A stretch of 64,000 bases of DNA from Zygnema cylindricum (Eukaryota > Streptophyta > Zygnematophyceae > Zygnematales > Zygnemataceae). The notes under the pieces were generated by a model that saw nothing but the letters and a program-made list of their open reading frames with translations, did no database searches and had not been told where the DNA came from. The stretch lies in NCBI GenBank assembly GCA_037447655.1, contig JBBHKE010000059.1:186001-250000 (forward strand), in the 5' to 3' direction. A program made the translations under genes and the position numbers. Below, piece by piece: positions 30,301 through 40,348 of this stretch; the first letter of the stretch is position 1; every line of letters begins with the position of its first letter.

Positions 30301-32860
30301 CGAGCTTCGGTTAAAAGAGGGGCAGACCGGTGGTACCCCGAGAGGAAAGAAAAAGGCCCTTGTGACACAGGTACATGAGGCGGAATCCGAGGACGAGGAC
30401 GATGAGCACTTTTTGGATGGGGAGTTGGAGGCGAAAAACGAGGTCGAAATACCACGAAGGCAGAAATGTGTTTACAGTGGATTGAAAGGTGAAGCAGGCT
30501 GGATTGAAGATTCAGGTGCCTCCATGCACATGTGTAAGGATAGGCACCTGTTCACTAAGATAAGAAATATTCCCACCGTAGATATAGAGTACGGGGATGG
30601 GAGGATAGTCACCTCTACTCTTGTAGGATCGGTAGATTTAAAAATGTTAGTAGAAGGAAAGACATCCATAGTAACATTCTCCGATGTATTGTTTATTCCG
30701 GAGCTGAACAAAAACCTCATCTCTACATCCGTATTAGATGATAAGGGTTTTTTTACTAGCACTAGGGAAGGAGTCTTTACTGCTAGTTTTGAGGAGGATG
30801 TCTATTTCATTGCTGAGAAAGGTAGCCATGGGATGTTTAGGCTGGTTTTAAGTAATGAAACGAAGAAACTTTATTATGCTGGTGTTCATGATATTATGAT
30901 GTGGCATAAGAGGCTTGAGCATGTGAATCTAGACAAGTTAATAGAGATGAAAAAGATGGGAGTGGTGGAAGGGATTAAGTTCAATGAGAGTGATAATATA
31001 AGTGATTGTGGTGGATGTGCTCAAGGTAAAGCACACAGATTACCGTTTCCTAAAACAACCACTTATAATAAAGAAAAAATTCTACATCTAGTACACACAG
31101 ATATTTGGGGACCGGCTAAAATGCCCTCACCGGGGGGGAAGAGATTTATGATGACTATCACTGATGATTTGTCTCGGTAATCCCGGGTGTATTTTTTGAA
31201 AAACAAGTCAAAAGCTTAGGATTGTTTTAGACAATATAAAACATGTAGTGAAAAACTCCATGAAACTCCAATCAAGAGAGTAATGAGTGAAAATGGTGGG
31301 GAGTATACTTCTAACCAGTTTGAAGATTTTCTAAGGGAAGATAGAGTCCAACACCAAAAGACAGTTCCAGAAAACTCGGAACATAATGGGGTAGCTGAAA
31401 GGTTAAATAGAACATTAAGTGATAGTGCTAGAAGTATGTTGTCAGATAAAAAGATAGGAAAAAGGTTTTGGGCAGAAGCAATGAACTGTGCTAATTACCT
31501 CAAAAATAGAGTTCTTACATCAACTATAAAAGATCAAACACCTTATGAGAGATGGACAGGCCGGAAACCAGACATATCTCACTTAAAGGTTTTCAGCAGT
31601 CAAGTATTCAGTCTAGATACAGATCCGTCTAATTGGAAGCTATACCCTAAAGGAAAACCGGGATACTTATTAGGATATGATGAGGATGTTAAAGGATATA
31701 GAGTTTACGATCTAAAAAGGGAAGATATAATCTTAGTAAAGCATCTAGTAGTTATGGATGAAGGAAAGTCTGTGGATCCCTTCAAGTATACAAAATCAGT
31801 AAAAATCAGTAAAAATCAGATTTGAGTCAGAAAATTCCGTTGACTTTGAGCTTCCTAACTATCCAGGTTTTAGAGAAGATGACATTCTTGCAAGTACAAA
31901 TCAGACCAAAAAGGACTCGGCTGTGGAAACTCTAGTGACAACTCTACCCGAAGCAGAAGACGTGGTGGAAATTGATTCGGAATCAAGGGATAGGGGAGAA
32001 GCCGAGTTTGTTCGAAAGAATCCACGAAAACCATCTATTCCGGCCTCAAATTTTGAGGGGGGAAGGAGAAGTAGCAAAAGACTACAAGAAAAACAGGTTA
32101 ATAACAAGGTAACTAAACTATCTCATCAGGATGAACCTCAAACTTATGGAGAGGCGATGACTTGTCCAGAAAAAAACCGGCGAAAGACAACCATCAATGA
32201 GGAGATGGCCTCAATTATGGCAGCCGATACTTCGCAGCTGGTGGATTGTCCACCTAACCGAAAACCAATCGGTTGTAAGTGGGTTTTCAAATTAAAACTG
32301 AACCCAGATAACACAATCGAGCGCTACAAGGCTCGATTAGTGGCAAAGGGATTTACACAAAATGAGGGAATTTACTACGAGGAAACCTTTGCTCCGGTGG
32401 TCAGATTTCCCTCCGTCCGCATACTTCTCAGCTTGGCAGCAGCGGAAGACATGGAAGTGCACCAGATGGACATCAAGACAACCTTTTTGCATGGAGAATT
32501 GGAAGAGGAGATCTTCATGCAACAACCCGAAGAGTTTGTGGAGGAACGAGAGGAGATTAATGTTTGCCGGCTGATTAAATCTCTTTATGGTTTGAAACAG
32601 GCGCCTCGACAGTGGAATAAGAAGCTTGATGAGTTTCTTACCGGTCTGGGATATATCCGGATCAGCTCTGATCACTCAATCTATGTTTTCGAAGATGAGG
32701 AAGGTTTTATATTTATTGCAATTTATGTTGATGATTTGCTAGTTTTGAGTAAATCAATGGAAAAAATTAATAAATTGAAAACCGATCTTAAGGGGAGATT
32801 TGAAATGAAGGATATGGGGAAATGTAAAATATTTAAAAAATTTGGAAAAAAGTGGGAAAG
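30278..32860 (+). pseudogene. CopB2 pol: protease, integrase, reverse transcriptase
   Basis: 30278-31180: protease WIEDSGASMHMC, pre-integrase MMWHKRLEHVNLDKL...CGGCAQGKAHRLPFP, integrase start VHTDIWGPAKMPSPGG, then TAA. 31283-31825: ENGGEYTSNQFEDFL, HNGVAERLNRTLSDSARSML, RFWAEAMNCANYLKNR and the C-terminal chain. 31923-32850: linker with GGRRSSKRLQEKQ, then RT (KWVFKLKLNPDN, RYKARLVAKGFTQ, MDIKTTFLHGELEEEIF, YGLKQAPRQWNKKLDEF, IAIYVDDLLVLSKS, LKGRFEMKDMGK). Coding decays after 32830, with most of RNase H lost. Confidence 0.9.
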
Positions 32861-33509
32861 AAAAAAAAAAAAAAAAAAAAAAAATTGGATAAAGGTTGTG
32901 GAGTTTATTTTTATTTTGTTTTTCTTTTAATACTTGTTTGTAGAAAATTTGGGAATTAAGTAAATGGTTTGAAAAATCTAGAACTTTGAAAAGATTAGTT
33001 TTTTGAAAATTGTTGTGGTAGTCAGAGAATTTGTGGGATTTTGTTTGTGTATTTCGATAGAATTTTTGGGAATATAGTTTTTGTTTAATGGGAAATTTTG
33101 GGATTTGATTATTAAATGAAAAAAATGAAATCTAGTTTTGTTATGGTGAGGTAGAAATTATTTGAGTGGGGATATATTATTAGTGTGATCTTTTGGTTTT
33201 AATTTTTAGTCGATTTGTGATAGAATTTTGGGAGTGTAGATTCGGATTTAGATGTTGGTAAAAAGGAATTTTTTTTTGTTGTAATTTGAAAATGAAAAAA
33301 ATATATATGTATATTTTATTTTTATAAAATTTGGAAGCTTTATGGAGGCAGCGGAAGCAGTGGTACAGCAAGGGAGGTGTAATTTGTTGGAGGCGGTTGG
33401 CGGATTCATCTGGAGGTGGCAGTTGCGAAGGCATGTGTGAGAGCCGGTGAAATTGATGACAGCTGATGATGTGGCGCCATGGATGCACGAAACTAAATTT
33501 TCGGGGGAG
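32861..33509 (+). other. AT-rich segment between CopB2 RT and the foreign LTR
   Basis: Begins with a long A-run and is rich in GGGAATTTTGG-like words. No coding motif was recognised. The last part (33345-33505) is less AT-rich and ends in a polypurine tract TTCGGGGGAG against the LTR, as expected for the 3' end of a copia element of another family. Confidence 0.55.
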
Positions 33510-34970
33510 TGTTGTTTTTGAAGATTAAGTTTCGTGCGTATTCGTCGTTTCGTGCGTTTGCGATGTTTCGTGTGTACGCGGTTTTTTTTTGGTGCGTACA
33601 TGTTCACCAAGTGTAGCGTGGAGGTTCGCATGGTTTCATTGATTGGGGGAGTAAATGTACGGATGCATTTAAAGGGGCGTAAAAGACTAATTGAGTGGCG
33701 CGAAATGCGCAATAGAAATGGACGGCGGATCGTGAAGCGATCCGACGTTTATTATACGCAACATTTAAAGTGTACGTCGATCGTACGGAAGATAATGCGA
33801 CAGGTGGCATTTATGAAAAAGGACGTCGCTGGTACGTAAAATCTATTTTGGACAGGTGTACCTTTATTTCGGCAGGCGTCATTTATGACAAAGTACGTAG
33901 ATGCGGTACGAAACAGATTTGGATGGTACGATATCATTTCGTCAAGTGGATTGAAGTGGCACGTGGCGCGACATCGAGGGTGCCGAATAAGAGTGACGGA
34001 CGGTGGATATAGGCCGTCATATTTTTATTCAAGTAGTGGTGACGCGAAATCGCGTCAATCACACGATGTTTATTTTGGACGGCCCGGATTGTTTTACGTA
34101 ATTCGAGGAGTTTCGTTGATTGACTGAGATGACTCAGCACACGATTTTGTGAGATTGTGTGTACTTGAAATATTTGGAACAACATTTCTTTGTCTTATTT
34201 TCAATAATAAATTAGTGTTGATATGACGTTTATATTTACGTGGTCAATTAGGATTTCGACATGTTAATTTGTGTGTGTAAAATATCGTACTTGTAGACAA
34301 GTGTACGCTTACGATTGCTTGACTCTCAGGTGGACGCTTACGATTAGTTACTCTTACTAGAAGGTTATTATGCGTAAATAGGATTTAGTGACAGTTCAAA
34401 ATATACATTGGTTATTTTGACACTTAGTGATTCGTTGACAGCTCACAAGTGTATATATAGGAATGAGCTTTGTTAGGAATTAATCATCAATGCTTAGCGT
34501 GAAAAGTAGGAACCAAAGATGTAGTAATTTAGGGTTGCCGATCATGTCATGCATTTAAATGATACATTTATTATCTGATTATACTTTTGTTTATATGTGA
34601 TGCATTCTCTTATTATTATTTACATATAATATTTATATGCTTGTTTGTTATGCATTATTTATGCATTTGTCCTAGGGTTTCTTGTGATTTTCATGTAACC
34701 CTAGTTGTTGTTTAATGCATCTGTGTATGCATTTTGTTCCGTCAGTGTACGGATTGTTAATGCATCTGTGTATGCATTATGTTGCGTCTGTGTACGCATT
34801 GTTTTAGGGTGAGTTGTGATTTTCACGGATCCCTAATTGTTATTTGTTGCGTCTGCGTACGCATTGGGAGGGTGCACCTTTCAATATGATTGTTCATCAG
34901 CCTAGCTTTGCTTAGCTTCTTGGGTGATAGTTTGGGTGGCTTCTGCGGTCTTTTAGACCAAAGAACAACA
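33510..34970 (+). repeat. LTR of a third copia type (LTR-C)
   Basis: TGTTGTTTTTGAAGATTAAG...AAAGAACAACA with terminal TGTTGT/ACAACA and a GGGGGAG tract just upstream. Its start resembles the CopA LTR start (TGTTGTTTTGAAAAGC). It contains repeated TTTCGTGCG words near the start and repeats of TGCATCTGTGTATGCATT / GCGTCTGTGTACGCATT near 34717-34870. No second copy of this LTR was found in the window. Confidence 0.7.
34715..34868 (+). repeat. Short repeats within LTR-C
   Basis: Four imperfect copies of an approximately 17-bp word (TGCATCTGTGTATGCATT and TGCGTCTGTGTACGCATT forms), partly palindromic, with a longer duplicated frame around AGGGT-TTTGTGATTTTCA. Confidence 0.65.
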
Positions 34971-35898
34971 TTATTGCAGATACACTACAACCCACTACTA
35001 ATCGGTTGTTAACTTCCGCAGGAAATACAGAACCTGTCTTGGGTATGATAAAAGAACCTCTCTGTTTTCAATTTCAGTGTCAATCCGTAACCGATTTCGC
35101 AGAAATATACGCTCAAGCCTTGCTCACCAAGTGTAGTGATTACGAATGCTTGGTCGGCCAACACGTCACTTTTCGAGTGGGGGGGGGGGGGTGGATATCC
35201 ATGATCAAACATTTTCGTACAGACCAAACAATTTTCCAAACCACAAAGTTTGCTTACCTCTCATCTCGACTCGACAACCCATGTCGACTACGACTCATTC
35301 TGAGTTTGACTTGCTAGCCTATGGCGCATTTAGCATAGGCGCCGAAATTCTTGAATCTTTAAAAGCGGACAAAATATTACCAGATCTGCAAGGAGTGCCG
35401 GAATTATTTAGCACATCCGGATTTATCATTGACTTCTTAGAATTTGACAGATTGTATAAATTTACGGTACCGATTCCCTTATTCAATATTCCGGATCCAC
35501 CCGCTATTACAATGGATCCTTCCGGGTTTTTGCCCATTAACTCGAAACCAGTCAGTTTACAACCTAACCCGAACGATCTCCTTATCTTAGACTTTTTTGC
35601 AAGTATAGGTACCACACTTCTCTCTTGCCTTCGGAACGGTCTTCTGATTAAGCAGTATTATTCTGTAGATATTGACCCTTTGGCTAGACGCGCTCAGTTA
35701 TACCACAATCAAAACCTGCATGAACAATACCCTCACCTCTTACCACAGACCGCTTTTCACACCATGCACTCCGCTATACCACAGGATATTCGCCTAATAG
35801 GAAATCATCATTTGTCGGAATTAGAACCGATCGATCTCCTTTTGGCCGGATGGGAATTTTAGGGTTTGTCTAGGGCCGGTAAGGGCTTAGGTCTTGCA
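34971..35898 (+). pseudogene. Gypsy copy 3: protease tail and methyltransferase N-terminal half (catalytic Cys lost)
   Basis: Homologous to copy 1 positions ~425-1330. 35146-35862 has motif I LDFFASIGTTLLSCL and SVDIDPLARR. The catalytic loop reads GWEF-stop-GLSRAG: the Cys codon TGT is TTT (35857-35859) and the next codon CAG is TAG. A G-run of about 13 (35178-35190) shifts the frame between the protease part and the methyltransferase. The solo copia LTR begins at 35899, right after the catalytic loop. Confidence 0.85.
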
Positions 35899-37078
35899 TC
35901 AAACTCTGAGACCTCCATTGGCCCTCAGAGTAAACAGATCCAAAAGAAGCTTATCTAGATAGTGCCGACTCCAAGTTGATATAAACCCAAATGACTGACC
36001 CCTTGACAATCACAAACCCATTATAGCTTCACCCCTGTGAAATATGACTTTCTGTGTGCTCAGTTCCACCACAGAATGCAAAGTTAAAATATGAGATTTA
36101 GACCCATTCACCCACTTTGACTTTCCCTTAGAAATACCGCCACCCTGGCAGACAAAAACTCTGATCGAATACACCTCTATGTAGCCTGGACTCCCCTGAG
36201 TCAGCAGCAAAAAGAATCACTGAAAATGGTCAAGTAAATTGATAGTTATGGCTGGCTAAAGTTTGCCATTTATATAAGGTGCTCTCTCAGAGAGAGGGTC
36301 CTATCTGCCAAATTTTTCTAAGTCTTATCTCCCTCTAAAACACTATCTAATGAAGTACGGCACCAATCAACTTAGTGTGTCGTACAGAAAAGTATAGGTG
36401 CCGATGTACTTTCTGTACGGCCATTGTACGACATGGCCAAAATGTTGACACATGTCATCTCCAAATTCGTTCACGTAATCCTCGGAGATGTCGCAATCCA
36501 ATGTCATTTTGCCACGTGTCATCCTATGTGGCGATGAACGCAAACCACCAAAATATTTTTCCGCGATCTCGGCATCTTTTTCGGCCTTCCGATCAAAACA
36601 AGTTTTCGATCGTAGCCGTCATAAATACGTGCGCGGTATTTGTTTCGTGTTCAAAACAAATGTCGGTATCCGTTTCATATATATAAACCGTACTCCGTAC
36701 TATCTATAACTGTATATATGCACTACGTATATATTTCCAATTAAATGATAAAGTCTACATGTAACTAATTAAATAATTATCAAACCTTTTATGTCTTAAT
36801 ACTAGCGCTAGATTTAATGGTTAAAGCTACCGGCTAGGATTGGTTGACAGACGGCAAGTACCAGGATCAATTCCCGGTTCCGTCAACTAACTTTTGGTAA
36901 GTCTACCTAATTTATCCCCTGTCTTCTCTAAAGAGCTTAGGCAGCCATGGCTCTAGCTCCCTATCCAGCCTTCAGTGACTACAACAAGTGTGGGGGCTTG
37001 GAGAGGGGAGTTAGAGGCAAACTGCCTCTGCCTTTTTCTATCCTATTTACAGACCTAGAAAATACACAAATATCAACA
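35899..37078 (-). repeat. Solo CopB-type copia LTR with TSD TTGCA
   Basis: The 1180-bp LTR in minus orientation starts T(C)AAACTCTGAGACCTCC on + and ends ...ATATCAACA. The 5-bp duplication TTGCA is perfect (35894-35898 and 37079-37083), and gypsy methyltransferase coding continues across it. It arose by LTR-LTR recombination that removed a whole copia element. Confidence 0.92.
36806..36893 (+). other. tRNA-like A-box/B-box cassette, antisense in the solo LTR
   Basis: Best example of the set. A-box-like TTTAATGGTTAAAGC (compare CTCAGTGGTTAGAGC of plant tRNAs) and B-box-like CCAGGATCAATTCCCGG, about 50 bp apart, followed within 25 bp by CTTTTGG. The orientation is opposite to the LTR. Confidence 0.55.
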
Positions 37079-38164
37079 TTGCAGACCCGCGTACTAAACT
37101 GTTATTCGAGGTTGTGCGGCTTATCTATTTTTTTCAATCACTGAACCACCTTTTGGATACGTCTTAGAAAACGTTGCAGCTTATAATGACCCTGACCCAC
37201 GGTTCTCGCAGATTACAATCGCACGGTTCTCGCAGATTACAAACGCATTGAATCATTAATTAGACCGCCACTGATCATAGATGCCGCACGCCACGGCTCG
37301 CTAGCCCACCGAGTTCGTTCCAAGTGGACTAACCTGGTGGATATAGGCCGGCTTCGAGAAGCTAACCTTGCTGTCCGACCACCTAAACTTTCCATTCAAT
37401 AAGCACTTCTTCCATTTCATAAGGTCCAAACATATGTCTAGATAGACTATCCTGCTGCATTTTGTCTTAACATCCTTGGCCAACCATTACGTGCACTTCC
37501 TACACTAGGCGCATATCCAAACTCTCACGCATATTCCCATAATGGACCTGGTACGCTTCAGAACACACATACGGGCAGTCTAGAAGAACCTACTGCTGTA
37601 GAGCGAGATCACCTTCTCCATTTCATCCCAGGCACCACTGCTGCCCCAGGACTCACTAAGCGGCAGCACTGCACATTACTTGGTCCGGTCATAGATCCAC
37701 AATTACTGTCATTTGTGTTGGGCATAAGGTTCGCAGCCGGTCGATACGCACAAAACCATCCGTCTCAATCAGCTGTGGGGGGGAATATACCATTTAAACA
37801 CACTGCATCAAAATCCTCACCTTCTCTTTGGGGTACAACTTTTCAGCTTTCTCTCTTTCCTTCCTCTAAGTCTGAGAGAAATCACACTATTTACAATTTC
37901 TTGGAACCTAGTCATATGAGTTGGTCCATCCCAGCTTACACATCGGCTAGGTCTCAGATGCCGGTACGCGCAGCACCACACTCGACAATTGCATTTCCAT
38001 CTAGATGTTGGCATCATGCAATAAATTGTTTGCATCAGCTTTCGACTGAGTATGAATTGGGACAGTATTTAATAGCGGATGAACAGTTAGCGTTTGCACA
38101 GGCCATGGAAGCCATTACCATCAACGCACCTGAAAAACCAACGTGGAAAATGGGACGGGACTAA
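37079..38164 (+). pseudogene. Gypsy copy 3: methyltransferase C-terminal half and linker
   Basis: Continues from copy 1 position ~1345: LFEVVRL, LENVAAYNDP, a 24-bp duplication around CACGGTTCTCGCAGATTACAA (37198-37245), then TAGCCCACCGAGTTCGTTCC (AHRVRSKW) and the motif IX/X region (RDHLLHF, LLGPV). Stops include TAA near 37400 and TAG near 37440. The linker at 37715-38164 retains long identity to copy 1 (RYAQNHPSQSA, HTASKSSPSLWGTTFQL). Confidence 0.85.
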
Positions 38165-39275
38165 CGAAACTGGAACACCAACCGTTAGATGGAGTCATAA
38201 ACGAACACAAAGACGCGTTCGCTTACTCCATGAAAGATTCAGGTCGACACACCACTTAGCGAATGTCCATTGATCTAGAAGATGACAGACCCATATTCAA
38301 GCCCAAACATCGTTTATCATAAAATGAATGGGAAGCAGTGGACAAACGATGCGCAGAGTTAAAAGAGGCAGGACTAAATTATATGTCCGATTCCTCCTTT
38401 GCGGCGCCCACCGTGATGCCTCGTAAAAAAGACGCAGAGGGGAATTTCACAGAACATCGCATGTGCGGGGACTATCGAGAACTAAATTCACGTACAACCC
38501 AGGACCGATATCCAATGCCTTTGGCGGGGGACATTTTTGATCATGTCGGAGGGGCTAAATATTTTTTGCATTCTGGATCTACGACAAGGGTTTTACCAAA
38601 TTGAAATAGAGGAAAAAGACCGACATAAGACTGCATTTTGGGGAAGTGACGGGCATTGGGAATTGTTAGTTATGCCCTTTGGCCTGAAAAATGCACCGGC
38701 AGTTTTCCAGAAGGTTATGGACTCAATCTTATGGGGATGTAAGTTTGCCTGTTGCTGTAGTGACGATTTAATCAATGCTTCGGCCTCTATATAATAACAC
38801 GAAGTACATATAGAGCGGGTATTAAAAGAGTTAAAAAAGGTGGGTCTCAAATGCCATCTTGCCAAATGCATCTTCGGGACTAAAAGGGTATCATATCTTG
38901 GGCATTTTATCTCCTCTGAGGGAATTACTCCGCTAGAAGCCAAGGTAGAAGGGATCAGTAAACTACCGGCCCCAACAGATTTAACTAGCCTGCGTGCATT
39001 CCTGGGCTTGGCTACTAAAATCGGAGGTTTGTTCCTAGTTTTAGCACGCTCGCATCCCCACTAAATGAACTCTTGAAAAAATCAATGTCGTTTACTTGGG
39101 GACCCTCGCAGATTGAGGCATTCGAAGGATTAAAGAAAGCACTGCCCACCGCTCCTATTCTTCCTCCACCAAATCATAAGTTATCATTTTGCCTGCAGAC
39201 ACACTTTGGTAAGCCCGGTATCGTAGCCATCCTAACCCAGCGTGAGCTCACAGGTGAGGAATATGTGGTAGTTTA
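38165..39275 (+). pseudogene. Gypsy copy 3: reverse transcriptase
   Basis: Frames at 38338-38604, 38537-38794 and 38840-39275 cover RT: MCGDYRELNSRT, LDLRQGFYQIEIEEKDRHKT, VMPFGLKNAPAVFQK. The active-site box reads CCSDD instead of YIDD. FISSEGITPLEAKVEGISKLPAP and the start of RNase H (LQTHFGKPGIVAIL) follow. CopB3 interrupts RNase H at 39276. Confidence 0.88.
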
Positions 39276-39479
39276 TGTTGAAATTTATGTATTTTCTAGG
39301 TCTGTATTGGAAAAATAAATAGAGTGTTGGAAAAAGGTAATTAATAGTTCACTTCTATATTTTAGTTAGAATGTAAAGAGAGAGAAAGAGAGGACCAAAG
39401 GCAGGCCATGGCTGTTCATCATTTAGAAGGCGGCAAAATAAATTAGAAGGTATTTTACTAGTTTTTATAAAATAGTGCT

Positions 39480-39547
39480 TCGGGCCGAATTTGAAACGGG
39501 GTCTGCAAATTACTATGTAGACCTACGCCTTATCCATTAAGGCACTA
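39480..39547 (-). other. tRNA-like A-box/B-box cassette, antisense in the CopB3 5' LTR
   Basis: Minus strand: GCCTTAATGGATAAGGC (D-arm CCTT/AAGG possible), GGTCT/AGACC pairable arm with a 14-nt loop, then CCCCGTTTCAAATTCGG (B-box-like), then CTATTTTATA. The A-box resembles that of tRNA-Arg-type genes. Confidence 0.5.
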
Positions 39548-39970
39548 ACAAAACGATATACAAAAAATGTTTCACGTATATTTATATATTGATTCAAAGG
39601 ACTAATTCGCAGCAGAGTAACGAAAACGCACATTATTCAATTCACGCATAGAAGCGAATCGAAGCCGTATAAATATAACTAATCGGACAGCCACCATTAC
39701 AGCCGCCACCCACAATAAGCTTTCGGCTTTTGAGGATAGCGTCACGCGGTGCCACGTGGCGCCATATTATTTGATATCGGAGAAGATGGGAGGAGGAACC
39801 ATGGCTCCCGATTTGGCAAATGTCACCTTGTAGACCATGTCGTAAAATGGTCGTACAATAAGTACATCACCCATCGTACCTTCTTGTACTTTCTAGTGTT
39901 CCTATTGGACTAGGGTTTAGTAGTAGGTATTCGTGAGTAAGCAGACCAAGACTTAGTGATATTTAGGTAC

Positions 39971-40000
39971 CTCTCTCTAAGAGAGCTTGTTACTATAAAG
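39971..40000 (+). promoter_or_regulatory. LTR hairpin and TATA-like element
   Basis: CTCTCTCTAAGAGAG followed 7 bp later by TACTATAAAG. The hairpin recurs in all CopB-type LTRs (CTCTCTTAGAGAG in CopB2, CTCTCAGAGAGAG in the solo LTR, CTCTGGGAGAGAG at 6190). A core-promoter role is inferred from the TATA-like box and from its position upstream of gag. Confidence 0.35.
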
Positions 40001-40348
40001 GTCATGTTTGACCAGCCATAACTTAATGCTCGGGTGAGCAAATTCAGTGATTCTTTTTCCTGCGGACTCACAGAAGTCCATGCTAAACAGCGGTGTAGTT
40101 GGTTAGACTCTTTGCGTGCCAGGGTGGCACTTATTCAGTGGTAAAGTCAAAGTGGGGAATATTGTACAAAACACATATTCAAGCTTTCCATTCTGTGGTG
40201 GAACTGAGCATACACAAGGTCTTGTCTTCACAGGGGTGAAAGTGTATTGGGGTTCCTATTGACAAGGGATCATTCATTGGGGTTTATATCAACTTGGAGT
40301 CGGCATCACCTAGATTAGCTTCTTTTGGATCTGCGAATTCTGTGGGCA

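Larger units (their letters stand above)
28318..33509 (+). mobile_element. Ty1-copia retrotransposon CopB2 (3' end replaced)
   Basis: The 5' LTR at 28318-29371, primer site, gag, protease, integrase and RT follow in order on +. After the YVDD box coding decays (about 32820), passing a run of some 23 A and AT-rich DNA. The expected matching 3' LTR is absent, and a different LTR (33510-34970) stands there. Gypsy protease sequence resumes after 34970. No clean target duplication was found (TTATG at 28312-28316 versus TTATT at 34971-34975 is suggestive only). Confidence 0.8.

Noticed and set aside
36806-36893. Functional tRNA gene
   Set aside because: A and B boxes are visible but no convincing seven-base acceptor stem or normal anticodon loop; reported as tRNA-like only.
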